Below, piece by piece: positions 15,643 through 23,240 of a stretch of DNA of 64,000 nt. The notes below the pieces were generated by a model. It was not told where the DNA came from, did not search any database, and saw only the letters and a list, made by a program, of their open reading frames with translations. The DNA is from Candidatus Nitrosotenuis cloacae (GTDB taxonomy: Archaea > Thermoproteota > Nitrososphaeria > Nitrososphaerales > Nitrosopumilaceae): contig NZ_CP011097.1 in the NCBI RefSeq assembly GCF_000955905.1, positions 383,957 to 447,956 of the forward strand. Direction: 5' to 3'. Both the position numbers and the translations under genes were made by a program. Every line of letters begins with the position of its first letter. Within the stretch, counting starts at the first letter, position 1.

Positions 15643-16206
15643 ATGCTCTTGCATTTCATATTCTTGGTAACTAGAGATGATCTAGACCAAAGAGTCCGAG
15701 AATTTGAGTACATACAACAAATGAGCCAGTTTTACAAAAAATGGATTCATGATACTTTTTCTCTTGATGTTGATGTGCAGTGCGATGAAATGATAGTGCC
15801 AAAACAGAGTATTTTGCGAAGGTTGGACACGGCTGTTTTGGTTGAGGACCACAAGAATCGTGACCCAAATGTTTTTCATTTCTATTTGTGCAATTTCAAT
15901 CCCCTGTGGACTGATTGCACGTGTGAAGGATACTATGCAGAAAACTTTGCAATGACTCTGTGGAAGAAACCAAAGGACGATAATTTTCTTGCAGACTGCC
16001 AAAAAAACTGCACCGTCGTATCCCATGAGTTGTCGCATGAATTGCTAAGACAAAAAAAATTCAAAAAACAATACGAAAAAGTACATGATATTTGGTCAAA
16101 GCACACCTTCAATGATTTACCATATGAGCAATATGGAGAAAATTTTGAGCCCACAAAGAGTGATCCGTATTTTCTAACCCTTGATGCATCAGAGTTTCGG
16201 TCATAA
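15643..16206 (+). CDS. putative zinc metallopeptidase-like protein (HELSHE)
   Basis: The 187-residue protein contains VVSHELSHELLRQ. The HExxH motif (His-128, Glu-129, His-132, then Glu-133) is the signature of zincin metallopeptidases. A Cys-rich stretch (LCNFNPLWTDCTC, about residues 82-94) lies before it, with more Cys at 119-123. There is no signal peptide or membrane segment, so it is probably cytoplasmic. The overall sequence does not match a peptidase family I know, so the enzyme assignment rests on the motif alone. Confidence 0.65.
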   Translation: MLLHFIFLVTRDDLDQRVREFEYIQQMSQFYKKWIHDTFSLDVDVQCDEMIVPKQSILRRLDTAVLVEDHKNRDPNVFHFYLCNFNPLWTDCTCEGYYAENFAMTLWKKPKDDNFLADCQKNCTVVSHELSHELLRQKKFKKQYEKVHDIWSKHTFNDLPYEQYGENFEPTKSDPYFLTLDASEFRS

Positions 16207-16251
16207 TATAATCACCAGCCGTTTTAATCTGTATGATATCCAAATTCATTG

Positions 16252-16470
16252 ATGCTAGTCTGCAAGGGTTACTGCAAAACAAAATACAAAGAATTTCTTG
16301 GTGATCTATCTCTAAAATATAATGGACAAAAGCGATGTGGTGTCTGTGACGTTTATCTAAAATGGAATGGTATCAAATGTCCATGCTGCAAATCTATTTT
16401 GCATGTTAGGCCAAGACACTCTCGTGCAAAGACAAAATATTATGAACGTGAGAGTGTACAGTGGATTTAG
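16252..16470 (+). CDS. small zinc-ribbon protein
   Basis: The 72-residue basic protein starts at ATG 16252 (a TTG one codon upstream is also possible). It has cysteines in pairs: CKGYC near the start, CGVC near residues 29-32 and CPCC near 43-46, consistent with one or two zinc ribbons. The basic C-terminal tail (RPRHSRAKTKYYER) suggests nucleic-acid contact. A TTTTAAT element is about 27 nt upstream. Its 3' end overlaps the convergent gene at 16467 by 4 bp. Confidence 0.75.
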   Translation: MLVCKGYCKTKYKEFLGDLSLKYNGQKRCGVCDVYLKWNGIKCPCCKSILHVRPRHSRAKTKYYERESVQWI

Positions 16471-17102
16471 CTGCACTTGGTAACAGAGTAAATTCTGTTC
16501 TCAAAGTTTGCTGTTTTGATTTCTAGTCTGTTCTCGGCATCTGCCTTTCTTGATTTGCTGAGTTTTTCCAACTCTACTAGGGAATCACCCTTGAAGCCAA
16601 CAGACGTTCCAAAGATTGCATCTGTTAGCATTGTACCGTGGTCTCCCTTTTTGACATCTTCTACTATGCCGTAAAATTTGATTGCCTCTCTTTTTTGCAC
16701 TGGAGTTCCGGTGGATTTGTTAAACGCAACTGCAATGTACATGCCGTTGTTTTTGACTGCGACTGGAACTTTGTGGTTTTTGCCAGAGGCACCAGGGATT
16801 GATTCGTTTATCAAAATATCACACTTGTGGTACATGCTTGCAACATATGCATAAAATCTATAGTCGGCAAATTTGCCATCAGAGTCACTTTCACAATCAA
16901 TAAAAATTCGATGCAGGGTTGTCAGTGATGTGTCATTCATGCTTTGTAGTCTGTCATCAAGACGACCGCGCTCCAAAAGACTGGAGCCACATTCTTTTGC
17001 AATTTTTTTCAAAATAAAATCAGGCAGATTATAGTTTTTCAGTGCGGCAATGTACGAACCTGCTTGCGACATGCCAAAGGTTGGAAATCCTTTATTGACC
17101 AT
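16467..17102 (-). CDS. hypothetical protein, possibly nuclease-like
   Basis: The 211-residue product starts at ATG 17102 (MVNKGFPTFGMSQAG). The longer frame to 17195 adds an unlikely Cys/Trp-rich leader. The first 90 residues are mostly helical, and the second half is beta-rich with CDILINESIPGASGKNHKVPVAVKNNGMYIAVA. The order of Asp/Glu followed by VAVK is weakly like a PD-(D/E)XK nuclease core, but I would not rely on it. No membrane segment is present. Function unknown. Confidence 0.7.
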   Translation of the reverse strand: MVNKGFPTFGMSQAGSYIAALKNYNLPDFILKKIAKECGSSLLERGRLDDRLQSMNDTSLTTLHRIFIDCESDSDGKFADYRFYAYVASMYHKCDILINESIPGASGKNHKVPVAVKNNGMYIAVAFNKSTGTPVQKREAIKFYGIVEDVKKGDHGTMLTDAIFGTSVGFKGDSLVELEKLSKSRKADAENRLEIKTANFENRIYSVTKCS

Positions 17103-17285
17103 GCAGATGGACCTCCACAAACATATCAAACACCATAACTCGCACCATATACAATAAAGCTGGTTTTTGCTTATAACTGTTAGGAATAAACACACAATTC
17201 CAATATTAATTGGACATCAAAACCAAAAATTCCTGATACGATTTATAACTAATCGATGAGGTATGATCATCTACAGTGATGATTC

Positions 17286-19556
17286 ATGGAAATTGAAACA
17301 ACACCAAACCTTGTGGCAAATGTCTACAAAAAACTAGAGCAAAACATTTCCAAGTTTCGCAAAATAGTGAATCGTCCATTAACACTAAGCGAAAAGATTC
17401 TTGTGGGACACTTGGCAGAATTTGATGGTAAAGAGTCCGAGCGTGGAAAGAGCTATGTATTTTTGAAACCTGATCGAGTTGCACTGCAGGACGTAACGGG
17501 ACAAACCGTAATGCTGGAATTCATGCAGGCGGGCCTAAAACAAGTCAGCCTGCCGACAACCGTACACTGTGATCACCTGATCCAGGCAAAGATTGGAGCA
17601 AAAGAAGACACCAAGCTTGCAATTTATGAAAATAATGAGGTTTACACATTCTTGGAATCTGCTGCCAAAAAATTTGGTGCGGGATTCTGGAAACCGGGTG
17701 CTGGAATCATACATCAGGTAGTGCTAGAAAATTATGCATTCCCAGGCGGATTGATGATTGGAACCGACTCTCACACCCCAAACGCTGGAGGCCTTGGGAT
17801 GATTGCAGTAGGTGTTGGAGGAATGGATGCCGCAGAGGTAATGGTTGGTATGCCTTGGGAGCTATTGTATCCAAAAAGAATCGGAGTTTATCTTAAAGGC
17901 TCGCTAAATGGCTGGACCGCACCAAAAGACATCATACTGTATGTTGCGGGACAGCTTACCGTCTCTGGTGGAACAAATGCAATAATTGAGTACTTTGGGC
18001 CTGGAGCAAAAACAATTAGCTGTACCGGCAAGGCAACCATAACAAACATGGGTGCAGAAATTGGCGCAACCTGTTCTGTCTTTGAGTATGATGAAAAGAT
18101 GGCAAACTATCTTAGAGCAACCGGACGTGGCGAGCTTGCAGACTTGGCAAATCAGCACAAAGAACTACTAATCGAAGATGAAGATGTAGAAAAAAACCCG
18201 GGCAAATATTTTGATAAAGTCATAGAAATTGATCTATCAAAACTAGAACCACACATAGTGGGCCCACACACGCCAGATTTGGCAAGACCAATTTCCAAGC
18301 TTGCAGAAGATGTGAAAAAAAATGGCTACGTCGATGAGATATCAGTTGCACTAATTGGAAGCTGTACCAACTCTTCATACGAAGACATGTCTCGCGCAGC
18401 AAGTGTGGCAAAGCAAGCAAAACAAAAAGGGATCAAAGCAAAAATCCCACTACTTGTAACGCCGGGATCTGAGCTGGTGCGTGCAACAATAGAACGTGAT
18501 GGACAGATGCAAATGCTTGATGATATCGGAGCTACTGTTCTTGCAAACGCATGCGGCCCATGCATCGGCCAGTGGAGCAGACCTGAGCTGAAAAATGACA
18601 ACCCAAATACCATAATCACATCGTTTAATCGAAATTTTCCTGGACGCAATGATGGAAAAAGAAACACAATGAACTTTATTGGAAGCCCAGAACTGATCAT
18701 CGCATTATCAATTGGTGGGAGATTGTCCTTCAATCCAATTACTGATGAGCTGACTGCGCAAGATGGAACAAAGTTCAAACTGTCTCCACCGGAAATCGCA
18801 CCTGATGTGCCACAGTCTGGCTTTAAGGCAGGCCTTGATGTCTACGTTGCACCGTCATCTGATCCTGACTCTGTGCAGGTTCTAATTGATCCAAACAGCA
18901 CCAGATTACAAAAACTCGAGCCGTTTGCACCATGGGACGGCAAAGACTATTCAGATCTGCCAATAATGGTCAAGGCAAAGGGCAAATGCACAACTGATCA
19001 TATTTCGCCTGCAGGTGCCTGGCTGTCGTATCGTGGACATTTGGATAGGTTAAGCGATAATCTGTTGCTTGGTGCAGTAAATGCGTTCTCTGGCGATGTA
19101 GGCAAGGGCAAAAATGTGCTAACTAATTCCGTAGAATCATTCCCAAGTATCGCACGTCAATACAAGGCAAAGGGGCTAAAATGGGTAATCATAGGTGATA
19201 CCAACTACGGCGAGGGAAGCAGCAGAGAGCATGCCGCCCTGACCCCAAGATTTCTTGGCTGTGGCGCAGTGATTGCGAAATCATTTGCAAGAATCCATGA
19301 GACAAACCTCAAAAAGCAGGGCCTATTGGCACTGACATTTTCAAATCCTGCAGATTATGACAAGATCCAAGAAACCGACAAGCTCAGCTTTTTGGATTTG
19401 AATAAACTGGAACAAGGAAAGCCGATAAAATGTGTGATAACTCATTCCAATGGAGCAAAAGAAGAGATCCTACTATCTCACACATTCAACTCTTCACAAA
19501 TTGATTGGTTCAGACAGGGATCTGCACTAAACGTTTTACGAAACAAGAACAAGTAA
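17286..19556 (+). CDS. acn: aconitate hydratase (mitochondrial-type)
   Basis: Interconverts citrate and isocitrate in the oxidative branch of the incomplete TCA cycle. The 756-residue protein has the 4Fe-4S cluster cysteines in GSCTNSS (one Cys) and ACGPCIGQW (two Cys), the GTDSHTPNAGGLG substrate region, and the swivel domain with GEGSSREHAAL near the C terminus. Length and motifs match the mitochondrial aconitase (AcnA-like) group seen in thaumarchaea. A TATA-like ATTTATAAC lies about 45 nt upstream of the ATG, suggesting a short leader. The tRNA-Trp gene follows in the opposite direction after 2 bp. Confidence 0.96.
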   Translation: MEIETTPNLVANVYKKLEQNISKFRKIVNRPLTLSEKILVGHLAEFDGKESERGKSYVFLKPDRVALQDVTGQTVMLEFMQAGLKQVSLPTTVHCDHLIQAKIGAKEDTKLAIYENNEVYTFLESAAKKFGAGFWKPGAGIIHQVVLENYAFPGGLMIGTDSHTPNAGGLGMIAVGVGGMDAAEVMVGMPWELLYPKRIGVYLKGSLNGWTAPKDIILYVAGQLTVSGGTNAIIEYFGPGAKTISCTGKATITNMGAEIGATCSVFEYDEKMANYLRATGRGELADLANQHKELLIEDEDVEKNPGKYFDKVIEIDLSKLEPHIVGPHTPDLARPISKLAEDVKKNGYVDEISVALIGSCTNSSYEDMSRAASVAKQAKQKGIKAKIPLLVTPGSELVRATIERDGQMQMLDDIGATVLANACGPCIGQWSRPELKNDNPNTIITSFNRNFPGRNDGKRNTMNFIGSPELIIALSIGGRLSFNPITDELTAQDGTKFKLSPPEIAPDVPQSGFKAGLDVYVAPSSDPDSVQVLIDPNSTRLQKLEPFAPWDGKDYSDLPIMVKAKGKCTTDHISPAGAWLSYRGHLDRLSDNLLLGAVNAFSGDVGKGKNVLTNSVESFPSIARQYKAKGLKWVIIGDTNYGEGSSREHAALTPRFLGCGAVIAKSFARIHETNLKKQGLLALTFSNPADYDKIQETDKLSFLDLNKLEQGKPIKCVITHSNGAKEEILLSHTFNSSQIDWFRQGSALNVLRNKNK

Positions 19557-19558
19557 CG

Positions 19559-19711
19559 TGGGGCCGACCGGAGTTGAACCGGCGATCTACAGGTCACTGC
19601 AGCTCCAAACTCACATCATCTTGTGAAATCAGTTTGGATTGTATTACTTCTGGAGCCTCTAGCGATGACTTTGTGAATCATAGTCGCCTTGCCAGGCTGG
19701 GCTACGACCCC
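19559..19711 (-). tRNA. tRNA-Trp (CCA) with two introns
   Basis: Acceptor GGGGTCG/CGGCCCC, T arm GCCGG TTCAACT CCGGT, and the diagnostic anticodon loop CTCCAGA. Removing 24 nt (19659-19682) and 55 nt (19595-19649) gives a perfect 74-nt cloverleaf with anticodon stem ACAGG/CCTGT and variable loop AGATC. The 55-nt intron is at the canonical site after position 37. The 24-nt intron lies inside the 5' anticodon stem, between positions 28 and 29. It forms a bulge-helix-bulge with central helix GCGA/TCGC and bulges CTA and TAG. The large intron contains CTGA and GATGATG, reminiscent of box C/D elements. Confidence 0.92.
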
Positions 19712-19792
19712 ACAGATACCAAGAATCCAGACTTGGATTTATTCTAAGTGGTGTCTTGGCAAAACCTAGATTTATTATAAATCAAAAATTTC

Positions 19793-20341
19793 ATGAACAT
19801 CATACAAATGGCAAGACCTATTCTGATAATTGCAGCGTCCATACCTGTAATTCTGGCGGCTATGATTGCCATACCGATGATTAGTAATCCACAGATTCCG
19901 TTTTCTGCAGCAAATGCAGATGACAAAATTGCAATTGAGCTGATAAAATATGATCTAAAAAAGATCTCATTAGGAGTTACTGATAGGCTGACTCCTCAAA
20001 AATCGGAAACCCTGAGCATATCTGATGATGGCTCACTAAAGTATGTCTTCTCCACACCAAATTCTGAGCCCATACAGAAATCAATGATGCTGGAAAAATC
20101 ACAGATAACCAAGCTCACAGCACTAGTCAAAGAAACCGGATTTATGCAACTGCCAATTGACTCTATTCCAGCAGATGAAACCAAGACTGAGTTCACAAAA
20201 TTCTCACTCAAAGTAACGCTAAATGGAAAAACAAAGCACATCCAGTGGCCTGAGCAAAATGCAACATCAGAGTTTATTCCGCCTTTGGTATCAAACGTAG
20301 AGTTTGAGCTTGAAAAGCTAATCAACCAGACAAAGAATTGA
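19793..20341 (+). CDS. membrane-anchored or secreted hypothetical protein
   Basis: The 182-residue product has an N-terminal hydrophobic segment (about residues 8-30) followed by an extracytoplasmic beta-rich domain with repeated Lys/Thr/Ser stretches. There are no cysteines in the mature part. The ATG at 19793 is the longest start; ATG 19808 (MARPILI) is also possible. A TATA-like TTTATTATAA is near 19769-19779. The stop overlaps the start of the NnrS-like gene by 4 bp (TTGA), so the two are co-translated and may work together. Confidence 0.8.
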   Translation: MNIIQMARPILIIAASIPVILAAMIAIPMISNPQIPFSAANADDKIAIELIKYDLKKISLGVTDRLTPQKSETLSISDDGSLKYVFSTPNSEPIQKSMMLEKSQITKLTALVKETGFMQLPIDSIPADETKTEFTKFSLKVTLNGKTKHIQWPEQNATSEFIPPLVSNVEFELEKLINQTKN

Positions 20342-21570
20342 GCGTAATCAACTATTCTCCTGTAAGCAAGCCGTTTTTGATGACTGGTGTGATTTTGTCC
20401 TTTATTGGCACCACAATTGGCTCGATTTGGATGATTTCATTTTTTGGAATATCAATGCCTGAGCAACTTACATCGATATTTCAGACACACAGAATCCTTC
20501 AGCTAAATGGATTTGTCACATTAATGATAATGGGAATTGGCTACATGATCATACCCAGGATGAGAAATCAACTCACCCCATCTGGCAAACTGGCAAAGAT
20601 CTCTTATCTTTTTGTGATATGTTCTATTGGTGTTGATTTTGTAGGCAGTATAATTTCTGATGATTATTCTAAAATTGCAACCACACTTAGATTGATTGGC
20701 GTTTCAATATTTGGAGGGCTGATGTTTTACATGTTGCGTATAGTCCCAAAACTATTAAGAGAATCAGATTATTTCATTGCAATTTCCATCACACTGCTAA
20801 TTGCATCCCAACTGGTATCGTTGTTTGATGTGCAGCAAAACACGTTGATTCAAAAACAAATGTGGCTGTTTTTCCCAATTTTGATGATCTTTGCAATAGA
20901 ATACAAGACATTACCGTCATTTCTTGGGTTTATTCGGCCAAAGAGAAAACTAGTCACCACCTCAATCATTTTGGCAGTCTTGTCTGGAATAATGGGAATT
21001 GTAGGCACAATAATTCCATACATGTTGCTAGATATTGCGTTTAATCTTGGCATGATTTGTACAGTATTGTGTTTTGCATTGTCTTTGTACATATTTGGAG
21101 GATTTGACAATACGGAAATTCTCAAGCTCATATCTGGTGAGAAAAAGAAAAGATATCACACCATAATACTTCACACGAGAATTGCTTTTGGATTTTTGCT
21201 TGCAGGATTGCTTCTTGGAACACTGCATGCTGCAAATCTATCTGTATTTGCAACATATGATCTTACCATACACTATATCGCAATTGGATTCATTGGAGTG
21301 ACAATAATGCTATACCTGCCAATCATGATTCCACCAATTCTTGAAAAATCAATTAGGTTCTTGGACTTTAATCACATTCCGCTGACACTTGTACTAGCTG
21401 CACTTGCAATCAGGACGATTGGTGATGTGATTTTGAGCTCCTCATTTAATGAGCAGTTTGGTGTGATCTTTGGAATCTCTGGATTTATCATACTCGCGGG
21501 GATGTTTTTGTTTGTGAGAATGATTCATCGAGCAATGAAAAACACCAATTCGGAATTGTCTCTTGTCTGA
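20338..21570 (+). CDS. NnrS-like multi-span membrane protein
   Basis: The 410-residue protein has about twelve hydrophobic segments. The FQTHRILQLNGFVTLMIMGIGYMIIPR region near residues 46-73 resembles the conserved helix of NnrS-family proteins, which are heme- and copper-containing membrane proteins tied to nitric-oxide stress. Further His residues are in later helices (HTRIAFGF, LHAANL, IHYIAIGF). NO is relevant because ammonia-oxidising archaea produce and need it. The start is TTG 20338, overlapping the upstream gene. NnrS assignment comes from motif pattern and topology and was not verified by search. Confidence 0.72.
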   Translation: MSVINYSPVSKPFLMTGVILSFIGTTIGSIWMISFFGISMPEQLTSIFQTHRILQLNGFVTLMIMGIGYMIIPRMRNQLTPSGKLAKISYLFVICSIGVDFVGSIISDDYSKIATTLRLIGVSIFGGLMFYMLRIVPKLLRESDYFIAISITLLIASQLVSLFDVQQNTLIQKQMWLFFPILMIFAIEYKTLPSFLGFIRPKRKLVTTSIILAVLSGIMGIVGTIIPYMLLDIAFNLGMICTVLCFALSLYIFGGFDNTEILKLISGEKKKRYHTIILHTRIAFGFLLAGLLLGTLHAANLSVFATYDLTIHYIAIGFIGVTIMLYLPIMIPPILEKSIRFLDFNHIPLTLVLAALAIRTIGDVILSSSFNEQFGVIFGISGFIILAGMFLFVRMIHRAMKNTNSELSLV

Positions 21571-21629
21571 GTTTTTAGGAGCAACAATCTGTCGCGTATT
21601 ATAAATATGCAAATTCAACTATTGCTTCT

Positions 21630-22598
21630 ATGATTCCACTTTCTGGAGATCTGCCAAACGCAAAGGGTAGAATTAATGAAAAAATCGGCTCTTTTTCTAC
21701 AATGCGAGGAACCTCAACACTAAAGCGAGGATTTGCACACATGCTAAAAAATGGTGTAGTAATGGATGTCACCACTGTGGAGCAGGCTCTAATTGCAGAA
21801 GAGGCAGGTGCGGTCTCTGTTATGGTTTTAGATAAACTACCGTCCGATGTCAGAAAAGCAGGCGGCGTTGCAAGAACTGCAAGCATTCGAGTAATTGAAG
21901 AAATAATGGATGCAGTAACCATCCCAGTCATGGCAAAATGCAGAATCGGTCACGTCTATGAAGCTCGTGTATTGGAAGAGACAAACGTGGATATGATTGA
22001 TGAATCCGAGGTACTAACGCCAGCTGATGAAACACATCATATCTGGAAATGGGACTTTACCACACCATTTGTAAATGGCGCAAGATCACTTGCTGAAGCC
22101 CTGAGAAGAGTGGAGGAGGGTGCTGCAATGATTAGAACCAAAGGAGAACCAGGAACTGGAAATGTTGCAGAGGCAGTCACACACATCAAAAAAGTAAATG
22201 ATGAATTACGATTAATCAAATCAGTTTATGATTCCGGGGACCACCAGGATTTAGTAAGAATTGCACGAGAATTCAAAGTTTCATATGATCTAGTAGAGCA
22301 GACTGCCAAAATTGGCCGACTACCTGTTGTGAATTTTGCAGCAGGTGGAATTGCAACGCCTGCCGATGCGGCTTATCTGATGTCGCTTGGATGCGATGGA
22401 ATCTTTGTCGGCTCTGGCATATTCAAGGCAGAAGATGCAAAAGAGCGTGCACGTGCAGTTGTATTGGCTACCACCTTCTGGGAGGATGCAGACAAAGTCA
22501 AAGAGGCGCAAAGAATGATTGATGAGCGACAATCTATGCTAGGCCTTGATGTCAAGAACTTGGAACTAAGAATGCAGGAGCGGGGCAGCACGGCATGA
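21630..22598 (+). CDS. pdxS: pyridoxal 5'-phosphate synthase subunit PdxS
   Basis: PdxS is the synthase subunit of the DXP-independent PLP pathway. It combines ribose 5-phosphate, glyceraldehyde 3-phosphate and ammonia. The 322-residue (beta-alpha)8 protein has [31 protein letters not shown] with the first catalytic Lys, and the [15 protein letters not shown] and GIFVGSGIF phosphate-binding loops. A TATA-like TATTATAAAT at 21597-21606 lies about 28 nt upstream of the ATG. Its end overlaps pdxT by 4 bp, matching the usual 12:12 PdxS/PdxT complex. Confidence 0.97.
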   Translation: MIPLSGDLPNAKGRINEKIGSFSTMRGTSTLKRGFAHMLKNGVVMDVTTVEQALIAEEAGAVSVMVLDKLPSDVRKAGGVARTASIRVIEEIMDAVTIPVMAKCRIGHVYEARVLEETNVDMIDESEVLTPADETHHIWKWDFTTPFVNGARSLAEALRRVEEGAAMIRTKGEPGTGNVAEAVTHIKKVNDELRLIKSVYDSGDHQDLVRIAREFKVSYDLVEQTAKIGRLPVVNFAAGGIATPADAAYLMSLGCDGIFVGSGIFKAEDAKERARAVVLATTFWEDADKVKEAQRMIDERQSMLGLDVKNLELRMQERGSTA

Positions 22599-23221
22599 GT
22601 GTTAACATTGGAGTTTTGGGAATGCAGGGAGATGTTGCAGAAAACATTGCGGCTACTCGCACAGCACTAGCAAAGGCAGGAATGAAGGGAACTGTAAAGC
22701 AAGTCAAGACTCCGTCTGAGATCTCAAAGCTTGATGGATTGATCATTCCAGGCGGAGAGAGCACAATGATTGGACAGATGTCCTTGGTAAATGGTGCAAT
22801 CAAAACAATAAAGGACAAAATTCAGAAAGGAATGCCTGTTTTTGGAATATGCGCAGGCTTGATTCTATTATCCAAGAATGCCAAGGACAGAGTAGTAGGT
22901 AAAATGGACCAGCCGCTCTTGGATCTGCTGGATGTGCGAGTTGAGCGAAACTCTTTTGGTAGACAACGTGATTCTTTTGAAGCAGAAATAACTGCACAAC
23001 CGCTTGGAATTGTAACATCTAGAGGTATATTCATCCGCGCACCATCCATTGAAGGAATGGGAAAAGATGTACAAACAGTATCAAAATTCAATGAAAAAGT
23101 AGTTGCAGTAAAACAAGGAAACATTTTGGGTGTTGCATTTCACCCAGAGCTGACCAGCGATGTATCGTGGCACAAATATTTTGTTTCCATGATTAAACCA
23201 GCAAAAAAGCCACAAAAATAA
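22595..23221 (+). CDS. pdxT: pyridoxal 5'-phosphate synthase glutaminase subunit PdxT
   Basis: PdxT hydrolyses glutamine and channels ammonia to PdxS. The 208-residue class I glutaminase has [11 protein letters not shown] at the N terminus, the GGEST motif near residue 50, the nucleophile Cys in [10 protein letters not shown] near 85, and the His/Glu pair in FHPELTSD near 182. It overlaps pdxS by 4 bp (ATGA), so the pair is translationally coupled. Confidence 0.97.
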   Translation: MSVNIGVLGMQGDVAENIAATRTALAKAGMKGTVKQVKTPSEISKLDGLIIPGGESTMIGQMSLVNGAIKTIKDKIQKGMPVFGICAGLILLSKNAKDRVVGKMDQPLLDLLDVRVERNSFGRQRDSFEAEITAQPLGIVTSRGIFIRAPSIEGMGKDVQTVSKFNEKVVAVKQGNILGVAFHPELTSDVSWHKYFVSMIKPAKKPQK

Positions 23222-23240
23222 TTCGATTCTATACTAATAC

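Noticed and set aside
16467-17102. Firm assignment as restriction endonuclease
   Set aside because: Only a weak Asp/Glu...VAVK order is seen; no partner methylase and no clear catalytic triad.
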